Source: an uncultured Desulfovibrio sp. (lineage in GTDB: Bacteria; Desulfobacterota; Desulfovibrionia; Desulfovibrionales; Desulfovibrionaceae). From it: a stretch of DNA of 44,838 bases. The first letter of the stretch is position 1. Each line of letters begins with the position of its first letter. The notes under the pieces were generated by a model. That model saw only the letters and a program-made list of their open reading frames with translations. It was not told where the DNA came from and searched no databases. This document shows positions 8,827-16,889 of the stretch, piece by piece. Both the position numbers and the translations under genes were made by a program. The stretch is taken from the NCBI RefSeq assembly GCF_944327235.1, contig NZ_CALVHE010000011.1:1-44838 (forward strand). Reading direction: 5' to 3'.

Positions 8827-8861
8827 CCCGTTCTTCAGACAGATCACAAGAGGAGTATACA

Positions 8862-9863
8862 ATGGCCGTCAAACTTGGTGTCAATGGTTTTGGTCGCATC
8901 GGTCGTTACCTGCTGCGTCTCATGGCGGACTCGCAGGACGTGGTCATCACCGCCATCAATGCCCGCGCGGACAATGCCGCTCTGGCCCATCTGTTCAAGT
9001 ATGACTCCGTCTACGGCACGTTTGCCGGTACCGTCGGGCATGACGAGAACGGCATCATCGTCAACGGGCGTCACATCACCGTGACCCGTTGCAAGACCGG
9101 CGAATGGCCGTGGAAGGAACTCGGGGTCGATTTCGTGGTGGAAACCACCGGCACCGCCAAGAAACGCGACGACGCCGCCCTGCATCTGGCCTGCGGAGCC
9201 AAGAAGGTCGTGGTCTCCGCTCCCTGCAAGGAAGCCGACGCCACCATCGTCATGGGCGTCAACGACGCCGTCTATGACGCCGCGGCCCACAGCGTCATCT
9301 CCGCCGCTTCCTGCACCACCAACTGTCTGGCTCCCGCGGCCAAGGTCATCAACGACGTGTTCGGCATCAAGCACGGCCTCATGACCACCATCCATTCCTA
9401 TACCATGAGCCAGCGCATCCTTGACGGATCGCACAAGGACCTGCGCCGGGCCCGTGCGGCCGCCGTGTCCATGATCCCCACCTCCACCGGTGCGGCCAAG
9501 GCCACCGCGCTCGTGATCCCCGCCCTCAAGGGCAAACTGGACGGCATGGCCGTGCGCGTGCCCACCCCCGACATCTCGCTGGTGGACCTCACCTGCGAGC
9601 TGGAAAAGAGCACCACGGCCGAAGAAGTGAATGCCGCCCTCAAGGCCGCCTGCGAAGGCCCGCTCAAGGACAACCTCGGCTACTGCGAAGAACCGCTGGT
9701 CTCCATCGACTTCAAGGCCGATACGCACGGCGGCGTGGTGGACTCCCTGACCACCCAGGTCATGGACGGCACCCTGCTCAAGCTGATCGTCTGGTATGAC
9801 AACGAAGCCGGCTTCACCAACCAGCTGGTGCGCCTGCTGCGTCTGGTCGGGGCTTCCTGCTAG
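8862..9863 (+). CDS. gap: Glyceraldehyde-3-phosphate dehydrogenase, type I
   Basis: NAD(P)-dependent oxidation and phosphorylation of glyceraldehyde-3-phosphate. The 333-residue length is standard. The Rossmann motif GVNGFGRIGRYLLR is at the N-terminus, the catalytic cysteine is Cys151 in SAASCTTNCLAP, and the later signatures STGAAKAT, MAVRVPTPDISLVDL and WYDNEAGFTNQ are intact. The RBS AAGAGGAG precedes the start. It is second in the fba-gap operon. The stop codon TAG (9861-9863) is shared with a family B repeat: TA is the likely target dinucleotide and G is the first base of the element. Confidence 0.97.
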   Translation: MAVKLGVNGFGRIGRYLLRLMADSQDVVITAINARADNAALAHLFKYDSVYGTFAGTVGHDENGIIVNGRHITVTRCKTGEWPWKELGVDFVVETTGTAKKRDDAALHLACGAKKVVVSAPCKEADATIVMGVNDAVYDAAAHSVISAASCTTNCLAPAAKVINDVFGIKHGLMTTIHSYTMSQRILDGSHKDLRRARAAAVSMIPTSTGAAKATALVIPALKGKLDGMAVRVPTPDISLVDLTCELEKSTTAEEVNAALKAACEGPLKDNLGYCEEPLVSIDFKADTHGGVVDSLTTQVMDGTLLKLIVWYDNEAGFTNQLVRLLRLVGASC

Positions 9864-10004
9864 AGCGTTTTGCCTTTGAAAGAGGCATGATGGGAGGCGG
9901 CAGCACAGTGCCGTCCGGCCCAACGTGAGGGGAAAAACCGCGTTTTTTCCGCGAAACGACAGGCCGTATGGTTTGAGACGCAAAGCGTTCCAAACTGAGG
10001 AGGC
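9863..10004 (+). repeat. Family B MITE-like repeat, copy 2
   Basis: The left end GAGCGTTTTGCC is preceded by TA. The core CGCGTTTTTTCCGCGAAACG is present, as is the right-hand hairpin region GTTTGAGACGCAAAGCGTTCC. The right terminus is degenerate (GAGGAGGCCCC instead of GAAAATGCTC), so the end is approximate. Confidence 0.8.
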
Positions 10005-10046
10005 CCCAAGGTCGCGTGCCTGCGGCGCAAAACGACGCACATCGTT

Positions 10047-10081
10047 ACGTGCGGTCAGCTCAGCTGACCGCACGTTTTTTT
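10047..10081 (+). terminator. Strong rho-independent terminator after fba-gap
   Basis: A 14-bp perfect stem, ACGTGCGGTCAGCT and AGCTGACCGCACGT, separated by one base and followed by seven T. It ends gap transcription ahead of the flagellin promoter. Confidence 0.88.
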
Positions 10082-10105
10082 CTGCAAAAAATTTTATTTC
10101 GCCCC

Positions 10106-10132
10106 TAATGGCGCAGACCGGAGCGTCGATAA
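10106..10132 (+). promoter_or_regulatory. Sigma-28 (FliA) promoter of flagellin copy 1
   Basis: TAATGGCG, 11 bp, GTCGATAA. This matches the FliA consensus TAAAGTTT-N11-GCCGATAA in spacing and in 7 of 8 positions of the -10 box. An AT-rich tract, CAAAAAATTTTATTTC, lies just upstream. Confidence 0.65.
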
Positions 10133-10150
10133 GCTAAGTAACAGGCTATG

Positions 10151-10205
10151 CCCGCAAGGATGCGGGATGCGAATTAACTCCCATACAGACATTCATGGAG
10201 GAATG
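10151..10205 (+). promoter_or_regulatory. Flagellin leader with two GGA-loop hairpins (probable CsrA sites)
   Basis: Hairpin 1 is CCCGCA-AGGA-TGCGGG (10151-10166). Hairpin 2 is CATTC-ATGGAG-GAATG (10190-10205) and encloses the Shine-Dalgarno GGAGG. Both expose GGA in the loop, as CsrA sites do. The pairing of a distal and an SD-overlapping site resembles the hag leader of Bacillus subtilis. Confidence 0.6.
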
Positions 10206-10207
10206 TT

Positions 10208-11110
10208 ATGTATATCAATCACAACTCGATGGCCACCAATGTTGCCAACACTCTGACCGGTCACTATGGCAACCTGCAGACCTCTACCCAGCGCCTGTCT
10301 TCCGGTATGCGCATCAACAGCGCCGCTGACGACGCCGCCGGTCTGGCCATCAGCGAACTCATGCGCGCCGACGTTGCCGCCCTCAATCAGGGCGTCCGCA
10401 ACGCCAACGACGGTATTTCCCTTATCCAGACCGCTGACGGCGCCCTTGGCGTTATCGACGAAAAGCTGATCCGCATGAAGGAACTTGCGGAACAGGCCGC
10501 CACCGGTACCTACGACTCCACGCAGCGTCTGATGATCGAATCCGAATACCAGCAGATGGCTTCGGAAATCACCCGTATCGCCAACGCCACCGACTTCAAC
10601 GGCATCAAACTGCTCGACGGCACGCTGTCCGCCATGAACAATGCCGACGGCAAGATCCACGACGGTTCTCAGCTGACCGCTCAGGGCGCCTTGAAGGTGC
10701 ACTTCGGTACGGCCAACGACTCCGCTGAAGACTACTACTACATCGAGATCGGTGACTGCACCGCCTCCGCTCTGGGCGTGGGTATCTCCGCTCGCGCCGG
10801 CGCCGCCGGTAGCACCATCTCCACGCAGCAGGCCGCTCAGGAAGCTCTGGTGGCCATCAACAACGCCATCGTGTCCAAGGACAAGATCCGTGCTCACCTC
10901 GGCGCCATGCAGAACCGTCTGGAAAACACCGTGACCAACCTCACCGTGCAGTCCGAAAACCTGCAGGCCGCCGAATCCCGCATCCGCGACGTGGACGTGG
11001 CCACCGAAATGACCAACTTCGTCCGCAATCAGGTTCTTACGCAGTCTGCCGTGGCCATGCTCTCGCAGGCCAACAGCATGCCGCAGATGGCTCTGCAGCT
11101 TATCGGCTAA
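10208..11110 (+). CDS. fliC: Flagellin, copy 1
   Basis: Filament subunit exported by the flagellar type III system. The 300-residue protein has the conserved N-terminal D0/D1 (NHNSMATNVANTL, STQRLSSGMRINSAADDAAG, RNANDGISLIQTADGAL) and C-terminal D1/D0 (AIVSKDKIRAHLGAMQNRLE, AAESRIRDVDVATEM, NSMPQMALQLI) helices. Only a short central domain separates them, as is usual in Desulfovibrio. The protein is identical over all 300 residues to the copy at 38789-39691 on the other strand; I count eight base differences between the genes, all synonymous. Expression probably needs FliA, with translation governed by CsrA through the leader hairpins. A terminator follows 80 bp downstream. Confidence 0.96.
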   Translation: MYINHNSMATNVANTLTGHYGNLQTSTQRLSSGMRINSAADDAAGLAISELMRADVAALNQGVRNANDGISLIQTADGALGVIDEKLIRMKELAEQAATGTYDSTQRLMIESEYQQMASEITRIANATDFNGIKLLDGTLSAMNNADGKIHDGSQLTAQGALKVHFGTANDSAEDYYYIEIGDCTASALGVGISARAGAAGSTISTQQAAQEALVAINNAIVSKDKIRAHLGAMQNRLENTVTNLTVQSENLQAAESRIRDVDVATEMTNFVRNQVLTQSAVAMLSQANSMPQMALQLIG

Positions 11111-11191
11111 CCAGACTGTTGTGGTGGAGGGAGAAAAGCGCAAGCCTGGAGGCGAGTGCTGGGGAGCCTCGCCTCACCAACGGGTTATGCA

Positions 11192-11220
11192 GGGGGATGC
11201 CTTCGGGCATCCCCTTTTTT
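11192..11220 (+). terminator. Terminator of flagellin copy 1
   Basis: GGGGATGC-CTTCGG-GCATCCCC followed by six T (UUCG-type loop). A second hairpin upstream, GAGGCGAG (11149-11156) with CTCGCCTC (11168-11175), may stabilise the mRNA 3' end. Confidence 0.85.
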
Positions 11221-11257
11221 ATGTCTGTTGTCATTGCGCGTCAGGCGCGAAACAGGA

Positions 11258-11283
11258 AACCACCCGGATCACGGGTGGTTTTT
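11258..11283 (+). terminator. Second hairpin and T-run downstream of flagellin
   Basis: ACCACCCG-GATCA-CGGGTGGT followed by TTTT, about 40 bp after the first terminator; probably a backup. The spacer from here to the tRNA terminator otherwise holds only a family B repeat. Confidence 0.6.
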
Positions 11284-11359
11284 GCGTGTTTCGAGGGAAT
11301 AACAAGCTGCACTGATAGTTTCTGCACACTATCTGCGGGGCCGTGCGCAGATCGTGGTA

Positions 11360-11500
11360 GAGCGCTTGCCGGTAAAAACGGCAAAACGCAAGGGGCGGCG
11401 CAGCGTCTTCCGGTCAAAGGTGAGCTGAAAGCCGCATTTTTCCCGCGAGACGACAGGCCGCAGGGTTTGAGCGCAATGCATTGCAAACGGAAAATGTGCT
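11360..11500 (+). repeat. Family B MITE-like repeat, copy 3 (diverged)
   Basis: GAGCGCTTGCC preceded by TA (11358-11359), core TTTTTCCCGCGAGACGACAGG, right end GGAAAATGTGCT. It is more diverged than the other copies, which suggests an older insertion. Confidence 0.75.
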
Positions 11501-11718
11501 GGGGGGAGACTTCGGATGCGGCGACTAGGGGCAATGCGGGCAAGGCCTGGGCCTGTATGCTGCTCAGAAAAGCGTACTTGCGTAGTGCGCTTGGGAACAG
11601 GCCGCCATCCTCTGCGGTTTGGCATCGGTTGTGGTGGCTCGGCCGGGAAGGAAGCGGCTTTGCGCGCGGCTGGAGACGAAAAAGCCGATTGGAACTGTGT
11701 TCAACCGGCTTTGGCGAC

Positions 11719-11754
11719 AAAAAAAGGGGACTTCTTGCGAAGTCCCCTTTTTTT
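11719..11754 (-). terminator. Terminator of tRNA-Ala copy 1
   Basis: GGGGACTTC-TTGC-GAAGTCCCC flanked by seven A and seven T, so it can work on both strands. It lies directly at the tRNA 3' end. Confidence 0.85.
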
Positions 11755-11755
11755 C

Positions 11756-11831
<76 letters not shown>

Positions 11832-11845
11832 TTCGGATAAGATGG

Positions 11846-11874
11846 ATATTGCCGAAAACGCCCCTCTTTGTCAA
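11846..11874 (-). promoter_or_regulatory. Promoter of tRNA-Ala copy 1
   Basis: Perfect -35 TTGACA, 17 bp, CAATAT on the minus strand. The same arrangement lies upstream of copy 2. Confidence 0.65.
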
Positions 11875-12072
11875 CATGTCAACGCCGCGTTCGCCATGAC
11901 CGCCGTATGTGGTGGGCAATCGTTGTCGCCCTGCTTGCGATCAGGCAAGCTTTCTGGGCGCAAGATTGCCGCTCTCTCGCGTTTTCCGAATTTTTCATCC
12001 GCGGTGTTACCGCTTCCCCGGCTCGATGCAAAAAACCGACTGGAGCAGCGTCTTAGTCGACTTTGGAAACAG

Positions 12073-12105
12073 AAAAGGGGACTTCTTGCGAAGTCCCCAT
12101 ATTTT
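12073..12105 (-). terminator. Terminator of tRNA-Ala copy 2
   Basis: The same nine-base-pair stem as copy 1, GGGGACTTC-TTGC-GAAGTCCCC, with an AAAA flank that reads as a short T-run on the minus strand. Confidence 0.75.
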
Positions 12106-12106
12106 C

Positions 12107-12182
<76 letters not shown>

Positions 12183-12197
12183 TTTCGGACAAGATGG

Positions 12198-12226
12198 ATA
12201 CTGCCGAAAACGTCCCACTTTGTCAA
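12198..12226 (-). promoter_or_regulatory. Promoter of tRNA-Ala copy 2
   Basis: TTGACA, 17 bp, CAGTAT on the minus strand, nearly the same sequence as at copy 1. Confidence 0.65.
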
Positions 12227-12230
12227 CGAA

Positions 12231-12267
12231 AAACTTTTAAAGTCTCCAAAAAAATTTTTCTTGGAGA
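12231..12267 (-). terminator. Probable terminator of the aminotransferase gene
   Basis: TCTCCAA (12243-12249) pairs with TTGGAGA (12261-12267) across an A/T-rich loop, followed on the minus strand by CTTTAAAAGTTTTT. Confidence 0.65.
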
Positions 12268-12290
12268 AAATATCCTTATTATCCAACGGG

Positions 12291-13478
12291 TTACTTTTCG
12301 GCCGCCAGCTTCGCCATGACCTTGCCGCTGGCTTCCAGCGCCTTGGCCAGCACGTCATCGGCCACGGCATAGGAGAAGCGGATACAGTTGTCATCCCCGA
12401 AGGCCGCCCCGGGCACAAGGGCCACATGGGCTTCGTCCAGCAGGCGCGTGCACAGTTCCGTGGAATTCTTCACGCTGCCGCCGTAACAGCCGCTCACGTC
12501 CACGAATAGATAGAACGCCCCGTCCGGCTGCGGGCAGACGGCCCACGGCCAGCTGCGGATGACCTGCATGGCCATGTCCCGCCGCCGCTGGAAGGCTTCC
12601 AGCATGGGTCTCAGGCAGTCCAGCGGGCCATTGAGCGCCGCCACAGCCGCCTTTTGGGCAATGGAGCAGATGTTGGACGTGCTGTGGCCCTGCATACTGG
12701 AGATCTTCTTGATGAGGTCGGGGTGGGCCACCAGGTAACCTACGCGCCAGCCGGTCATGGCAAAGCTCTTGGACAGGCCGCCGAGGATGGCGATCTCTTC
12801 CGGGCGGCGCTCGAAGTGATGGATGGCGCTGGCCATCTTTGCCGGGGCAAAGACGAGCTGGTCGTAGATCTCGTCACAGAGCACAAAGACGCCGTGTCCG
12901 TGCGCCCACTCCAGCAGAGCGTCCAGTTCGGCGGCGGTGTAGACCGCGCCCGTGGGGTTGCTGGGGGAATTGAGGATGAGCAGACGGGTACGTTCGCTGA
13001 CATGTTTTTCCAGCATGTCGGGCGTGACTTTGAATCCCTGGGCCGCGGAAGCCTGCACGATGACGGGCGTCCCGCCGGCAAGGCAGACGATGTCCGGATA
13101 GCTCAGCCAATACGGCGCGGGGATGATTACCTCATCCCCCGGATTGATGGTGGCCTGCACGAAGTTGTAGAGCGCGTGCTTGCCCCCGGCGGAAATGATG
13201 GTATTCTCGGGCTTGATGCTTGCGTCGTACACCTTTTTGAAATAACCGGCCACGGCCTGCCGCAGTTCAGCGATGCCGGGCACGGCGGTATAGCGGCAAA
13301 AATTGTCGTCAATGGCGGCTTTGGCCGCATCGCAGATATGTTTTGGCGTGGGAAAATCCGGTTCCCCCACGGCAAGACTGATGACCTGCACCCCCTGCTC
13401 GCGCAATTCCATGGCGCGGGTGTTGACACTGAGGGTCAGGGAAGGTTTGATGGTGCGCAACCGTTCGGAAATCTGCAT
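12291..13478 (-). CDS. Aspartate aminotransferase family, PLP-dependent (class I/II fold)
   Basis: Transfers an amino group between aspartate (or a related amino acid) and 2-oxoglutarate, using pyridoxal phosphate. The 395 residues match the Bacillus/Thermus-type AspAT subgroup: SLAVGEPDFPTPKHI, RYTAVPGIAELRQAV, LNSPSNPTGAVY (conserved Asn), LCDEIYDQLVF (Asp binding the pyridine nitrogen), the Schiff-base lysine in LGGLSKSFAMTGWRVGY, and the substrate arginine in CIRFSYA. ATG at 13478 follows AAGGAG at eight bases. It is divergent from sfsA. Exact amino-acid specificity cannot be read from sequence. Confidence 0.93.
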   Translation of the reverse strand: MQISERLRTIKPSLTLSVNTRAMELREQGVQVISLAVGEPDFPTPKHICDAAKAAIDDNFCRYTAVPGIAELRQAVAGYFKKVYDASIKPENTIISAGGKHALYNFVQATINPGDEVIIPAPYWLSYPDIVCLAGGTPVIVQASAAQGFKVTPDMLEKHVSERTRLLILNSPSNPTGAVYTAAELDALLEWAHGHGVFVLCDEIYDQLVFAPAKMASAIHHFERRPEEIAILGGLSKSFAMTGWRVGYLVAHPDLIKKISSMQGHSTSNICSIAQKAAVAALNGPLDCLRPMLEAFQRRRDMAMQVIRSWPWAVCPQPDGAFYLFVDVSGCYGGSVKNSTELCTRLLDEAHVALVPGAAFGDDNCIRFSYAVADDVLAKALEASGKVMAKLAAEK

Positions 13479-13604
13479 GTGGGACTCCTTGCAAGCTTGA
13501 CTGTCCCGCAGGGCGGCCCATCCGTCAGCAGGGACAACGGTTAAGGGTAGCAATTTCCCCCAACGCTGTAAATTGACGCCGCCCCCGGCGGACAAGGATA
13601 TCCC

Positions 13605-14399
13605 ATGCCGCAGCTCCCGCAGTCAGAAACGTCGCCCCCCGCTCCGCTCCTGCCCCATGCCCGGCCCTGCGTCTGCGGCACGTTCCTGCGCCGCCACAAG
13701 CGTTTCAGCGTGGAGATGCGTCTCGACGGGCGGGATGTCTGGGTGCACAGCAACAATTCCGGCAGTATGCTGGGGCTGACCCGTCCCGGCACTCCCATGC
13801 TGGCCAGTCCCGCCGCCAATCCCGCCCGCAAACTGGCCTATACGCAGGAAGCCGTCTGGCTGGGCGAGACCCTCCCGGACGGCAGCGGCGGCGTCCGTCC
13901 CGGCAAGGAAGGCTTCTGGGTCGGCGTCAATACCGCTGTCCCCAATCGTCTGCTGGAGGCCGCCTTCCATGTCGGAAGGCTCCCCTTCGCCGCGGGCTAC
14001 ACGCAATGCCGCCGGGAGGCCGTACGCGGTCAGAGTCGGCTGGATGCCTGTTTCACCGCGCCGGACCGGCCGCCGCTCTGGGTGGAATGCAAGAACGTCA
14101 CCATGACCGAAGATGATGCGGCCTGTTTCCCCGATGCGGCCACGGAGCGCGGCCGCAAGCATTTGCGGGAGCTCATGGATATCGCCCGTTGCGGAGAACG
14201 GGCAGCCATGTTTTATCTGGTGCAGCGGGCGGACGGCAGATGTTTCGCGCCGGCGGACTTCATCGATCCCGAATATGCGGATCTGTTCTATGCCGCCGTG
14301 GAGGCCGGGGTGGAGATATATCCCTTCCGGGCGCGGATCTCCGCGTTGGGCGTGGATCTGGAGGAACAGCTCCCCCTGCGGCCCGGCCCGACGGCATGA
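13605..14399 (+). CDS. sfsA: SfsA family DNA/RNA nuclease
   Basis: The sugar fermentation stimulation protein A family combines an OB-fold with a PD-(D/E)XK-type nuclease domain. The characteristic order is visible in the 264 residues: [24 protein letters not shown] (normally HxxNxGxM), [29 protein letters not shown] (the catalytic E-x-K) and [16 protein letters not shown]. Its N-terminus is about 20 residues longer than typical and proline-rich. It is divergent from the aminotransferase gene across 126 bp. The physiological role in this family is not settled. Confidence 0.93.
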   Translation: MPQLPQSETSPPAPLLPHARPCVCGTFLRRHKRFSVEMRLDGRDVWVHSNNSGSMLGLTRPGTPMLASPAANPARKLAYTQEAVWLGETLPDGSGGVRPGKEGFWVGVNTAVPNRLLEAAFHVGRLPFAAGYTQCRREAVRGQSRLDACFTAPDRPPLWVECKNVTMTEDDAACFPDAATERGRKHLRELMDIARCGERAAMFYLVQRADGRCFAPADFIDPEYADLFYAAVEAGVEIYPFRARISALGVDLEEQLPLRPGPTA

Positions 14400-14476
14400 G
14401 CGTTCCGGGCGCGATGCGTCCCGGCGCGCGCGACATATTTTTTTGGTGAGTCAACAGAACGGATACGGAGACTATC

Positions 14477-14782
14477 ATGGTGGAATTTTTGGCCCTGCTC
14501 GTCATGAGCGCCGTGGCTGTGGCTGGTCTTGCCGCGGGCATCAGTTTCTTCGCCCAGATCGAACGCCGTCCGGCACTGGGCTGGGCCGCCTTCCTGGTCG
14601 GCTGCTTCCTGCTCTTCTGGGTGCTTGGCCTTTGGGAGGGCGCGGGTATGCACGCCTGGGGGGTGCTCGGCATCGCCTTCGTCCTGCTGCTGGCGGGAGC
14701 CTATGTCCTCCTGAAGCTGGCCCGGCGCTTCTGGCGGCAACGGCAGGAACGCCGCGCCGCCTCGCCCCGCCACGACAAGTGA
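14477..14782 (+). CDS. Small inner-membrane protein, unknown function
   Basis: A 101-residue protein with three hydrophobic segments at about 2-24, 35-55 and 60-82, and a strongly basic cytoplasmic tail (RRFWRQRQERRAASPRHDK). By the positive-inside rule the C-terminus is cytoplasmic. ATG at 14477 follows GGAG at about eight bases. I do not recognise a family. A family A repeat begins about 20 bp after the stop. Confidence 0.7.
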   Translation: MVEFLALLVMSAVAVAGLAAGISFFAQIERRPALGWAAFLVGCFLLFWVLGLWEGAGMHAWGVLGIAFVLLLAGAYVLLKLARRFWRQRQERRAASPRHDK

Positions 14783-14803
14783 GTGGACCTCGCCCGCGCC
14801 CGT

Positions 14804-15079
14804 CCAGGGCCTGTCAACACAGATTTTACAAATAATTTTACTAAATAAGGGGGCGATCCGTTCACGCTCCATATGTTTTTGGGGCGGGGGCGACTCGCGT
14901 CCCTGACTCTTCTCCCGGTAAAAGCGCGCTGGGGAAGGGGTGGGGGGCTTGGGGGAAAGGGAGCGACCGAAAGGCGGCCATAGGCCGTGCCCGTTGCGAC
15001 GCAGGAAGCTACGGGCATCGACAGCAGAGCGAGGGGTTTCCCTTCTCCCCAAACGAACGGCAAATAGTGTTAACAGGCC
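14804..15079 (+). repeat. Family A intergenic repeat, copy 2 (most complete)
   Basis: 276 bp with terminal inverted repeats GGCCTGTCAACAC (left) and GTGTTAACAGGCC (right), one mismatch. It contains the AT tract TTTTACAAATAATTTT, the GGTAAAAGCGCGCTGGGGAA core, and the hairpin module GTGCCCGT/ACGGGCAT followed by CGACAGCAGAGCGAGG. Between it and the next repeat (15080-15192) there is one perfect hairpin, TGTGCGCG-GGAAA-CGCGCACA at 15125-15145, and no gene. Confidence 0.85.
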
Positions 15080-15192
15080 AAAGCGCAACGCGGAAAGACG
15101 CGGGCGTCTGTTTCCCCCTTGCGGTGTGCGCGGGAAACGCGCACAATCCCGGCGGCGGACGGCAGGAGTCGCTGCCGTTCAGGCATTCCATA

Positions 15193-15330
15193 GAGCGTTT
15201 TGCCATGGAAAAGATATGACGCGGGGCGGCACAGCTCTCTCGGTCAAAACCAAGCGGAATAACAGCGATTTTCCGCGAAACGACAGGCCGTAAGGTTTGA
15301 AGCGCAATGCGTTCCAAACTGGAAATGCTC
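15193..15330 (+). repeat. Family B MITE-like repeat, copy 4, flanked by TA on both sides
   Basis: GAGCGTTTTGCC at the left and GGAAATGCTC at the right, with TA at 15191-15192 and 15331-15332. It ends 17 bp before the start of the CoA-ligase gene, so it forms most of that gene's upstream region. Confidence 0.88.
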
Positions 15331-15347
15331 TAAAAAAGGTGTTCGGC

Positions 15348-16631
15348 ATGGCATACCGTTTCCTTCCTCGATATTCAGCGGACGAACTGGCCCGCATCCA
15401 GCTTGACGGCTTGCGTTTTACCGTGGCGCAGGCCCTGCGTTCTCCCCAGTATCGGGAAAAACTCGCCGCCTGCGGCGTCGCGCCCGGCGACATCCGCAGT
15501 CTGGATGATCTGCGCCGCCTGCCCACGGTGGATGTGGACGATCTGCGCGCGGGCTATCCCCTGCCCCTCCGTTGTGTGCCGGAGGAGGAGATCGTCCGCA
15601 TCCACGCCTCCAGCGGCACCACGGGCAAACGCAAGATCCTTGCGTATACGCAAAAGGATATCGAGACCTTCAGCCTCCAGATGGCCCGCTGTTACGAGTT
15701 GGCGGGACTGACCCCGGCCGACCGTATGCAGGTGGCTGTGGGCTATGGCCTCTGGACGGCGGGCGCGGGCTTCCAGCTCGGCAGCGAAAAGCTGGGTATG
15801 CTCACCATCCCCGTGGGGCCGGGCAATCTGGACATGCATCTGCAGCTGCTGCGCGATCTGGGGGCCACCTGCTTCGGGGCCACGGCGTCCATGGCTCTGC
15901 TCATGGCCGAAGAAGTGGAGCGGGCGGGCATACGCGACGAGCTGAAACTGAGAAAGGTCATCTGCGGTTCGGAGACCCGCAGCGAGAAGATGCGTCTTGC
16001 CATCGAGAGCAAGCTGGGGCTTGAGGCCAGTTATGATATCGCGGGCATGACCGAGATGTACGGGCCGGGGACGGCCATGGACTGCGATGCCCACGAGGGC
16101 CTGCACTACTGGGCAGACCTTTTCATCATCGAGGTGGTCGATCCCGAAACGCTCCAGCCCCTTCCCGTGGGCGAAGTGGGCGAGATGGTGGTCACCAGCC
16201 TGCGCAAGGAGGCCGTGCCGCTGCTGCGCTACCGTACGCACGATCTTTCCCGCCTCCTGCCCGGCGAATGTTCCTGCGGACTGACCATGCCCCGCCATGA
16301 CCGCATCCTCGGCCGTTCGGACGACATGATCATTTTCCGCGGGGTCAATATCTATCCGGGCCAGATCATGGATGTCATCGGCGCTTATCCCGAACTGGGC
16401 GGCGAGTATCAGGTGGAGCTGCGCCGGGACGAGCGGGCGCTCGACCATATGACGCTCACCGTGGAGCGCGCCCCGCAGGCCTCCGCCGACGGCGACGCCG
16501 CGCTGGCCGAGAGCCTTGCCCGCCGTCTGCACAAGGCCATCCTGGCCCGTGTGGATGTGCGTATCTGCGATCCCGGCAGCCTGCCGCGCACGTTCAGCAA
16601 GTCCAAGCGCGTGGTGGATCTGCGGCAGTGA
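15348..16631 (+). CDS. Phenylacetate-CoA ligase family protein (AMP-forming)
   Basis: Activates an aromatic or other carboxylic acid to its acyl-CoA through an acyl-AMP intermediate. The 427 residues fit PaaK: P-loop ASSGTTGKRKILAYT, AGMTEMYGPGTAMDC (adenine/acid site), RYRTHDLSRLL, and GRSDDMIIFRGVNIYP at the hinge to the C-terminal subdomain. In anaerobes these enzymes often partner with indolepyruvate or other 2-oxoacid:ferredoxin oxidoreductases. One such operon lies 9 kb away but not adjacent. ATG at 15348 has AAGGTG upstream; the in-frame extension to 15297 runs into a family B repeat and is not real. Substrate unknown. Confidence 0.9.
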   Translation: MAYRFLPRYSADELARIQLDGLRFTVAQALRSPQYREKLAACGVAPGDIRSLDDLRRLPTVDVDDLRAGYPLPLRCVPEEEIVRIHASSGTTGKRKILAYTQKDIETFSLQMARCYELAGLTPADRMQVAVGYGLWTAGAGFQLGSEKLGMLTIPVGPGNLDMHLQLLRDLGATCFGATASMALLMAEEVERAGIRDELKLRKVICGSETRSEKMRLAIESKLGLEASYDIAGMTEMYGPGTAMDCDAHEGLHYWADLFIIEVVDPETLQPLPVGEVGEMVVTSLRKEAVPLLRYRTHDLSRLLPGECSCGLTMPRHDRILGRSDDMIIFRGVNIYPGQIMDVIGAYPELGGEYQVELRRDERALDHMTLTVERAPQASADGDAALAESLARRLHKAILARVDVRICDPGSLPRTFSKSKRVVDLRQ

Positions 16632-16649
16632 GCCGTCCGCCGCATGACG

Positions 16650-16845
16650 CTTGACAGGGGAGCTTTCCTCACATAGCCAGAGAACAGCATATCGCGGGGA
16701 ATTCCGTGCGAATCGGAAACAGTCGCGCTGCGGTAAGAGGGTACGGAGCTTCACGGACAGTATCTGTCCGGACAGCCAGTCGCGCAAGCGGTGAAGGCGA
16801 AGCAAAGGCCGGCGGCGGGAGCCGCCATATTCCCTCAAGTCCGAA
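16650..16845 (+). ncRNA. Cobalamin (B12) riboswitch upstream of cbiK
   Basis: The conserved core is visible: GGGGAATTCCGTGCGAATCG from 16696, then GGAAACAGTCGCGCTGCGGT to 16733 (consensus GGGAA...GGTG.GAATCC...CTG..CGC..CGGTAA), and the later B12-box-like GACAGCCAGTCGCGC at 16771-16785. A strong hairpin GGCGGC-GGGA-GCCGCC follows at about 16810-16825, before the cbiK ribosome binding site. The boundaries are approximate. Confidence 0.85.
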
Positions 16846-16889
16846 ACCCGCTCGTTATCCACACCTTGACGCGTCATTGAGGAGGATCC

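Noticed and set aside
15125-15145. Perfect hairpin TGTGCGCG-GGAAA-CGCGCACA as a terminator or CsrA site
   Set aside because: There is no T-run and no A-N-GGA motif in the proper loop context. It lies between two repeats with no gene it clearly serves.
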